The notes beneath the pieces are model-generated. The model searched no databases and was not told the origin of the DNA. It saw nothing but the letters and a program-made list of their open reading frames with translations. Below, piece after piece: positions 57,086-64,000 of a stretch of DNA of 64,000 nucleotides (positions are counted from its first letter, which is position 1; each line of letters begins with the position of its first letter). Made by a program: the position numbers and the translations under genes. This DNA is from Pinus tabuliformis (taxonomy: Eukaryota; Streptophyta; Pinopsida; Pinales; Pinaceae): the NCBI GenBank assembly GCA_031772625.1, contig CM062808.1, forward strand, positions 478,017,655 to 478,081,654, read 5' to 3'.

Positions 57086-58057
57086 CTACTGGGGTTTGTA
57101 AGGAACTGTGAACTCCCTCCTAATGCCTGCCTCAGCACAAAAATCAACAAACTCACCAAGAGTATACTCCCCTCGATTGTCTGACCTGAGGACCTTGATC
57201 TTCCTACCTATCTCTGTTTCCACAAGAGCTTTGAACTCTTGAAACCACTTGAAGACCTCACTCTTAGTCATCAAGAAATAAATCCAGGTCTTCCTGGAGT
57301 GGTCATCAATGAATAAAACATAGTACTCATAGCCACTCAAGGATACATGAGACATCTGACAACTCACATCATTATGAATCAAGTCAAGGATCCTGGTCGC
57401 TCTGCTGTCGCTGCTAGGAAAAAGAGATCTGGCAAACTTCCCCATAGCACATCCTCTGCATACATCAAGGTGATCAGAACTGAAATCTGGCACACCAGTG
57501 GTGATCTCCTGCAATGTACTCAGGGTCCCATGATACATGTGCCCCATCCCGCGGTGCCAAATCTCACACAACTCTGAATTGCTAGATCTTTTGTCGGTCC
57601 TATCTTGAGTGCTGCTTCTCAATGCCATCAGGCGCTGGAATGAGAACTTGTACACCTTCGCATGGCGCACACCAATCACTCTAGCTGAAGAAGATGGAGT
57701 TCCACTAGGATATATAAGCACCTGCCCTCTCCTAAACAACACATCATACCCTCTGTCCTCAAGTGCTGAGATGGATATTAGGTTCTTCTTCATTCCAGGC
57801 ACATATAGAATATCTGACACTTTCAAGGGAGGTTTGGGTCCCCTATCAAATGTCAATGTTCCCACACTGACTGCTCTAACCATGCTGTCATCACCAAGTA
57901 CTACCTTCATATTAGTATCATCCTTTGAAAGCTCTGAGAAGTACTCCTTGACTCCTGTCATGTGGCAGGAAGCACCACTATCAACATACCAAATTCTAGA
58001 AGATGCTCTGCTAGTAGCGGCGAATGCACACTCCTTCTGAACATGTATGGTAGGTGA
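57086..58057 (-). pseudogene. Copia protease and integrase catalytic half of D
   Basis: Minus strand: protease active site WYVDSGASCHMTG with DSG at 57982-57974, then DILYVPGMKKNLISISALED. Next comes the pre-integrase HH-CC zinc region: HRGMGHM with second His, and CRGCAMGKFARS. The DD(35)E core follows: DLIHNDV (first Asp), VLFIDDHSRKTWIYF (second), SDNRGEY (Glu). Open from 57961 to the TAG at 57086. The protease processes the polyprotein and the integrase inserts the cDNA. Catalytic residues are all present despite the flanking stops. Confidence 0.92.
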
Positions 58058-58097
58058 TCATGCACTGGCTTCACACGCTATGAACCCAAACTCTCGA

Positions 58098-58943
58098 TCA
58101 AAGCTCTCCGAGAAGCTCTCTATCTCTACAGAAGATGCCATGGGTTTGTCTTTCCAGTTTCTTGCTCTTCTTCTTTGGACACACAACGACATAGTGTCCC
58201 AACTTTTGACAATTCCAACATTTGACTTTGGAATAGTCCTTCTCCTTGTTCTGCTGCTTGCCTTTACCTTTGCCTTTGCCTCCACTGTTGGAAGCTTGCT
58301 TCTTTGCTTTGCCCTTCTTGCCTCTTGCTAACAATGCCACATTGTCATCCTCCTCCACCTGTTTGGTTGCCCCAAGATGGTTCTTTTTTATTTCATTCTG
58401 AATGAAATCATCCCACAACATCTCCCAGTCAAGAAGGTTTTCCCGTGCAACAATGCAATCCACAAAATTCTCCCAAGTCTTGGGAAGACCATTCAAAGCA
58501 ATCCTCACCAACTCAGTGGGTGCAATGATCTCACCTACGACTGCCAACTCATCTCTCACTGAAGTGATCTTTGTGAGGTATGTTGTAGCATTGTCAGCCT
58601 TAGCCATTTTAATGGCCTTCGATTTCTCCTTTAGAACCACTTTTTTTTTTTCATTTGAGCTCTGGTAAAGACTGGTCAAGGTTGTCCACATCTCATGTGC
58701 ATAAGTTTTTCCTCTCACATGAACAATGACATGATCTTTGATTCCTTCCAGAATCAATCTTTTTGCCTTAGCATTCTTTTTGTTAAACTCTGCCAACTGT
58801 ACAGGGTCAGCAGATACTACCACTAGGTTCTGTGTAGTATTTACCATAATGCCCCAGACTTCTGCTTCCTCAAATATGCTTTGGATTCTCTCCTTCCATG
58901 CACTGTAGTTGTTCTGCCCATCCAACCTGTCTTCAACTCTCAA
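58098..58943 (-). pseudogene. gag: Copia gag of D
   Basis: Minus strand, open for 281 codons from LRVEDRLDGQNNYSAWKERI to the zinc knuckle CWNCQKLGHYVVVC (58219-58178). A one-base shift near 58150 then separates it from the protease frame (PMASSVEIESFSE...). Middle blocks are RLILEGIKDHVIVHVRGKTY and NFVDCIVARENLLDWEMLWD. The first codon is TTG; the true start probably lay slightly upstream and is lost, since no in-frame ATG precedes it. Sequence differs strongly from the A/B gag proteins, so D is a related but separate Copia lineage. Confidence 0.9.
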
Positions 58944-59089
58944 ACCAAAGACATGTTTCGTTGTCCTACCAAACTTAAATTTCCAAATCTGTGGTAAAGG
59001 TTTATGTTTTCTATGTAAAAATCAACTTGCTGTAATTTTCATTTTGCTGTCCCAAACTGCACTTTTCAGCGAACCAAGCTCTAATACCA

Positions 59090-60255
59090 TGAAGAAATTT
59101 CAACCCCCACTTCAGTTATCAGTTTTCCTTATCACTCCATGCATTTAGTTTTAAATCCAAGCATGATAAAAATTCTAAAAACTGGAAATGACAATATTTT
59201 TTGAAAACACAAATTTAGAGATTTCACAACTGCTGAAATCGCAGAAATAAAACACAGCAAAATTATGACAGCCACACACAGAAAATAACACAGTGATTTT
59301 TTGTCAATGTGACCCTGGAAAAACCCCCTACAACTCTTGGGGAAAACCAGTTTGAGAGCTCTTCTTTATTTCTGAAAATACTTTTACAGAGAAACTGAAA
59401 TACACAGTAAAAATTCCAACAACCACAAATTACAACTTATCTCGATTTCTGTGCTTGAACTCCACCTCGAAAATCGTGCCAATCAGCAAACAGCCAAAAC
59501 AGAAATTTTTACAGCAATAAAACAACATTAAATGCTGTACGGCCTGCCTCGAAAAATGTGCCCAGAACTTGTTGTACGGACTATACAGATTTCAGCAGTA
59601 CAATTGCTTCAAAATTCGTGCACTTGCTGCGGTCCCTATTCCTCGATTTTTGTTTCTTTCTCCTATTGTACAATTTTGCCTTGGCATGCGTACCAATAAA
59701 CGTTGTTGCCTAGATTTGCTAAAATGTCTTTTTGCTTCTCTCCTTCACTTCCTCACTACTTAAAATTTTTCTCCTTGCTCTCTCTTCTTTTTTCTCAAAT
59801 GCTCATGAAAGAATGAATTGATCTTTTTCTCTTCTCTTCTCCTTTTACTCTCTAAATGACCTTTTGGGTTACCCTAAGATCTAATGGCTGAGATTCATTT
59901 AGATCTAGGGATGAAAATAAATATGCATTTAATTGTCACTTTCTATTTTTTAACTTACCTACTTAAATAAAGACCCACTTAGCCTTTTATTTCCATAGTC
60001 ACTTTTTCATTTTCTAATTCTTCATTAACTTTAATAAAGTCACCTTTAAATTAGAATGTAACTTTACCACTTATAAAGTCACTTTTAAATTAAAATATAA
60101 CTTTATCACTTATAAAGTCACTTTTAAATTAAATTAATTTTATCACTTATAAAGTCACTTTAGGAGAAAAGTACAAATAAATTTGGACACTTTTCTATAG
60201 GCCAAAGATCAAAGCCTTAGGGAACCACTTGTCCTCTAGTACCCAAATTTTAACA
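59090..60255 (-). repeat. 5' LTR of D
   Basis: 1,166 bp with the same ends as 53493-54691. Differs by scattered substitutions and small indels (for example around 54000-54060 versus 59590-59640), so D is clearly older than G. PBS at 59089-59078 on the minus strand. Confidence 0.92.
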
Positions 60256-60260
60256 GGAGG

Positions 60261-60806
60261 GAGGTGGGATGATTTGGAGTTGTACTTCGAAAGAGTTACA
60301 AAAGATCAGTAGTAGCAGGATGAACTAAGTGTCAGATGGTGCAGAGGAGTGTTGAAGCGACAAATGTAGTGGCTAGAACACCAAGTTTGAGCAACATAGT
60401 GTAGAGTTGAAGCGATGCAGTAGCAGCAGCGATGCAGTGGCTTCAGAGGGACAACGTGGAACCAGCAACAGTTAAATGTTCAGCATTGAGATGCATCTAC
60501 GTTGAACACTTTTTCAGTAATTTGGGATGTTTTTCCGTTGTTGATGCAATAGCAGCAATAGTTTGCATTGTAGGAGTAGTTGGCAATGGCAATGCCAGCA
60601 GCAGCACGGATGCAAAAATTCAGAGGGAGTTGTAGTACGAATGCAGTGTTGACAGTGGCAAGGCCAGCAGCAGTACAGTTGCAGCAGTAGCGCAGTGGTT
60701 AATGGACAGCATGTCAAACATCAATAGCGCAGAGGACGATGTTATGATGTTAGGGTGATGCTTCAGTGGGAGGCATTGCTAGAGGACATTCCTCGCTAAG
60801 AGGGAG
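60261..60806 (+). other. A3 3' tail and purine tract
   Basis: Continuation of A3 after D: end of gag to about 60311, then the non-coding tail with GCAG/GTAGCAGCAG-rich sequence. It ends GAGGACATTCCTCGCT plus AAGAGGGAG (60798-60806). 60807-60865 is the start of the 3' LTR. Confidence 0.85.
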
Positions 60807-60865
60807 TGTTGATTTCTGGTAGCATCGGATGTGCTCTAAGTCTCAAATTTTGCAAGGAGGCTTGG

Positions 60866-61924
60866 TGTTGATTTGGGGTAGCATTGGATGTGTTATAGCC
60901 ATGAAAATTGGTGGAGAGGCTAAGGCACATGAGATATCCAATACCCATAAATGGTTTGGGCAGATTCTAAACAGTTTGAGATATATTAAAATAATTAATA
61001 TTTTTAATGGAGTCCCTAAGTCTAAATTTAGGGAAAATAAATATTAATGTGAATTAATATAAAACTGTGTTAGAAAGGTCCAAAAGTCATGGATCAAGCC
61101 AGAGTTAATCTTAGCCATTGATTAGGGACTTAATCTTATCCGTTGATTTGTCAACGAGAAAAGTATAAGAGGAGGTTTGAGGGTCACTTGGAGAACACAC
61201 CGAGTTGATCAAGAATTCGATTTTATAGGGTAGGGCTTGCTGAGGAAATCGAAGGGATGATCAAAGTTGCAGCTGAGGGGTAGTGAATACAAACGCAGAG
61301 AGGCAGAGAGGGTATCGGGAGAATCAACACAGAAGCCAGGAGAGAGAGATGTAGAGCCAGCTAGGGTCCACGCAGAGGCAGTGAGGAGTTGCGTAGTGCC
61401 TCAGAGAGCCAGCGTGGGTGATGCAGAGGCTCTAAGGGCTTACGCATGGGATATTGGACTGACGCTGGGCCAGGAAGGGCTGATGCAGTCCCTAGAGGCA
61501 GACGTTGGAGATTTCGTGGGGCAGATTAGGAGCTAGGAACTGTGGGATTGTGTATCCGGGGTTTCAACTAGAATATCCGTCTTCGACTGAGAGGTACTAC
61601 TGTCGAGATTATTCTCTGTTGGGTGAGCCGGTTTTGGCACCCCGATTGTATTCTGAAATTGCTTAATAATTAAAACCCTCAGATAGTTGCATCGATTTTC
61701 CCGCATTGTGTTTTTCCAGGGACATTAGTCCAAAAACAACAGTGTCACTTGTGTGCTTGTTTTGTTTCCTTCAGTTGATGATCTGTAATGTGTTGAGCAT
61801 ATACTTTTATTTATTTCCAGTATTTACATGATAAATAACTTGTTAATTAACAGAACAAGTAGGCAAGAATAAATCAGTAAAGTACATGAAGGGTTTCTAA
61901 TAGTTAGACTTAGAAATTCCAACA
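60866..61924 (+). repeat. 5' LTR of B3
   Basis: Starts TGTTGATTTGGGGTAGCATT, ends AGAAATTCCAACA. TATA-like AAAGTATAAGAGGAGG at 61160-61175. Confidence 0.9.
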
Positions 61925-62511
61925 TGGTATCAGAGGGTGGTTGCAGATCACAAGAAAACTGAGGATATCAGCCAAGCAAAGCAGCAGCAACAGAAACTAG
62001 TTGTCCCGAGTGACAGAAGTTGTTCCTAGAAGAGAAGCAGCAAGGAAGGGGTCACGCAATGCTTGTGTCATCAAGTTTGAGTCGGGAAGAGGATCAACGT
62101 AGTGGCAGAGAGGAGCAGACTCGAATTATGTAGTGCCCGGTCATCTTTCTCAGTCAGGAAGGATTGATGCCCGTGGCCAGGAGGTGCGGATTTTGCTAGT
62201 GACGGGATTTCACAGAGCCTAAAAGATCTAACCTTTAGTTTGCTGGAGCTTAGGAGACTGTGGGTAAGTTGCAGAGTGAAGCTGGTGGGGTATTGTAGTC
62301 AGAACAGTACCTAACAGGGCAAGACCAAGGAGGAGAGAGTTGCTGCTGAGGATTTCTAGCCAAGAAATCCTAATTAGTAGTGCAACTGCACTAACGATCA
62401 GAGTGGGGGCATCTCGACATTGGCAGAGGGGTTTCCAAGAGGGAAATCGAGGCTCAGAGGGAGTCACACCAAGAAATTCCAAGAGGGAAGTAGAGGAGCA
62501 GCAAGATAGAA

Positions 62512-63375
62512 GTGAATGGGGTAAGAGACCAGGACAGACTAGAGAGAGCCTCAAACTTCGTAGTCTGGAAGGCCAGAACCTTATCCGTTCTAGACAGGAA
62601 CTGTCTCAAGCAATTCGCCTTGAGGAAAATAGCGGTCCCAGTTGACCTAGTTGATAACGATAAGTATGAGGATGCAATGGCGAGGGCCAAGAGCATCATC
62701 CTTGACGGGGTCAAGGACCATGTAGTACCACATATTGTCGAGAAGAATACGACAAATGAGATGTGGGAGGCCCTAACAAAGTTGTATCAGCATACTTCTG
62801 TGCAGAGGAAGATGCTACTAGAAAATCAGTTGTGGTCATACCAGATGCAGAAGGGAGAATAGATCGACACCTTCCTCAGTCGATTGAAGGAGATCCGGGA
62901 TCAACTGACTTCCATAGGGGCCACGCCGGATCAAGAATTGATGGTGAGAACAGCACTGAACGCAGTCTCAGAAGACTAGGATGTGTTTGTCCAGAGCATA
63001 CTGGGTAGGGCAACCCTTCCAGATTATGAGGAACTGTGGGCGACTCTTCGCCAAGAAGAGATCATAAGGCTGACCAAGGCGGGAAGCAGCGGCAAGGGGA
63101 TCGGAATCAAGAAGGAGGATGAGGTAGATGCAGCCCTAACATTTGAGGAAAAGTAGGGGAAACGAAAGAAGAAGGACCTCTCCAAGGTCAAATTCTTCCA
63201 CTGTAGGGAACCGGGTCACTATGTAACCCCGTGTCCAAGGAAGAAGCGCAAGGGAGAGGCCTCCGAGACCAAGGTTGTGCTAGCAAGGGCGGAGAAGGAA
63301 GTGGAGACAGACGATGCTTATGCCATGAGTGCTCACATGCCACTTGAGCGGAAGTGGGGAGACATTGAGTTGTAG
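62512..63375 (+). pseudogene. gag: Copia gag of B3 (lost start, broken zinc knuckle)
   Basis: Aligns end to end with the B1 and B2 gag in one frame (287 codons) to KWGDIEL-TAG at 63375. Both start ATGs of the sisters are changed: the first reads ATA (about 62506), the second GTG (62512). Internal stops occur after YQMQKGE (62860), in AVSED (about 62977) and near 63155. The zinc knuckle reads FFHCREPGHYVTPC, so the first Cys is Phe. Conserved blocks: IILDGVKDHVVPHIVEKNTT, RKMLLENQLWSYQMQKGE, FVQSILGRATLPDYEELWAT. The mutated knuckle means RNA binding is lost even apart from the stops. Confidence 0.9.
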
Positions 63376-63889
63376 TCAGACAAATTATAGGTGATGAGGG
63401 GCAGGATCCTCGAGGTACCCAACCTCTTGGATTAGACCTTGCTACGGGAGCCCTGAAGAGGAGTAGAAGTACTAGCAGATATTAGTAGAGATGGATGCAG
63501 ATGGAGCGACAGAGGGAGTTATAATGCAGGATTCCTAGGACAGCGTGAGGCAGTAGTGCGAGATGCATGGAGTTGTTGTAGCAGCGTAGAGGTCAGAAAG
63601 GGTTGTCAGTGACAGAGGGAGCTTCAGCATCGTGGGTGTTTCTAGCCTGACAAAGATGTGAAAGTTGGGAGATCACTTACTTACTTCTTAGTAATTGAGT
63701 TGCAGTGCAACAGTTAGCAGTGGTGTTATGGGCAGCACGATGCAGCATGATGAGAGGGGTAGCAGTACATGATGCAGTAGTGCAAATGATGGGCAACAAG
63801 CCTAGCATCAACACAGGGATCGATGCCGGATGATCACGGTGATACTCAGTGCAGAGTATTACTAAAGCACAGTCCTCGCTAAGAGGGAG

Positions 63890-64000
63890 TGTTGATTTTG
63901 GGTAGCATCGGATGTGCTCTAGCCACAAAAATTGGTGGAGAGGCTAAGGCACATGAGATCTCCAATACCCAGGAATGGTTTGGGCAGATTCTAAACAGTT
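63890..64000 (+). repeat. 3' LTR of B3 (partial)
   Basis: TGTTGATTTTGGGTAGCATC onward, directly after AAGAGGGAG. Runs off the window. Confidence 0.9.

Larger units (their letters stand above)
53493..60255 (-). mobile_element. Element D: near-complete Copia gag-pol, minus strand
   Basis: TSD gaagg (53488-53492) and ggagg (60256-60260), one mismatch. On the minus strand: 5' LTR 60255-59090, PBS TGGTATTAGAGC from 59089, gag, protease, integrase, RT, RNase H in Copia order, purine tract, 3' LTR 54691-53493. All catalytic blocks are recognisable but frameshifts and TAG stops interrupt the polyprotein. It is the only element here with a full pol complement, and sits inside A3 gag. Confidence 0.93.
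44262..60865 (+). mobile_element. Gag-only Copia element A3 (host of C2, D, B3)
   Basis: 5' LTR 44262-45333, PBS 45334, leader interrupted by C2 (45495-52378), gag from 52643 interrupted by D (53493-60255), tail 60261-60797, purine tract 60798-60806, and the first 59 bp of the 3' LTR (60807-60865) before B3 inserts. The remainder lies past the window. No pol of its own. It sits in the RNase H of element H. Confidence 0.87.
60866..64000 (+). mobile_element. Gag-only Copia element B3 (continues past window)
   Basis: Inserted into the A3 3' LTR after cttgg (60861-60865; the second TSD copy would lie outside). 5' LTR 60866-61924, PBS TGGTATCAGAGG at 61925, gag 62512-63375, tail, purine tract AAGAGGGAG (63881-63889), 3' LTR from 63890, cut by the window end. 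No pol between gag and the 3' LTR. Confidence 0.9.

Noticed and set aside
55073..58562. Plus-strand frames across element D
   Set aside because: All are antisense shadows of the gag-pol frames.

Overview
The window reads as nuclear DNA of a large-genome vascular plant, probably a seed plant and possibly a gymnosperm (the last point is inference). It is AT-rich, has plant-type exon/intron remnants (PRP39, ABCB, FtsH-like) and is built almost entirely of LTR retrotransposons inserted into one another. Nothing looks bacterial or organellar, and no intact host gene, rRNA or tRNA was recognised.

Layout. 1-2249: 3' part of a decayed minus-strand Copia element (LTR, RNase H, end of RT). 2250-3965: repeat DNA with two short hairpin arrays. 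4050-5190: exon-like remains of an unrecognised plus-strand gene. 5341-6454: old solo LTR. 6863-6957: broken FtsH-like Walker A fragment. 7052-26012: gag-only Copia element A1, split by A2 (9870-13845, minus, TSD gtacg) and, in its 3' LTR, by B1 (14702-25570, TSD caacg). B1 is itself split by C1 (15698-18157, TSD atgca) and B2 (18788-23041, TSD cagaa). 26013-32622: non-TE-looking DNA holding one PRP39 exon, one ABCB exon and an unrecognised coding remnant, then the tail of an old Gypsy element H. 32623-43012: young gag-only Gypsy element G with two 4,534-bp LTRs (TSD ccttt), inserted into the integrase of H. 43013-44261: more of H (integrase core, RNase H). 44262 to beyond 60865: gag-only Copia element A3, split by C2 (45495-52378, TSD ctctt), D (53493-60255, near-complete Copia gag-pol, minus) and B3 (60866 to past the window end).

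How it fits together. Six or seven elements carry gag but no protease, integrase, RT or RNase H, yet have paired LTRs, a tRNA-iMet-type primer site (Copia copies), a purine tract and target-site duplications. They must have been copied by enzymes supplied in trans. D and the truncated element at 1-2249 show what a pol-bearing Copia relative looks like here; the latter shares the A-type LTR and 3' tail. G is the same gag-only design arrived at in the Gypsy superfamily, is by far the youngest insertion, and has an open 343-codon gag frame plus perfect palindromes in its LTRs.
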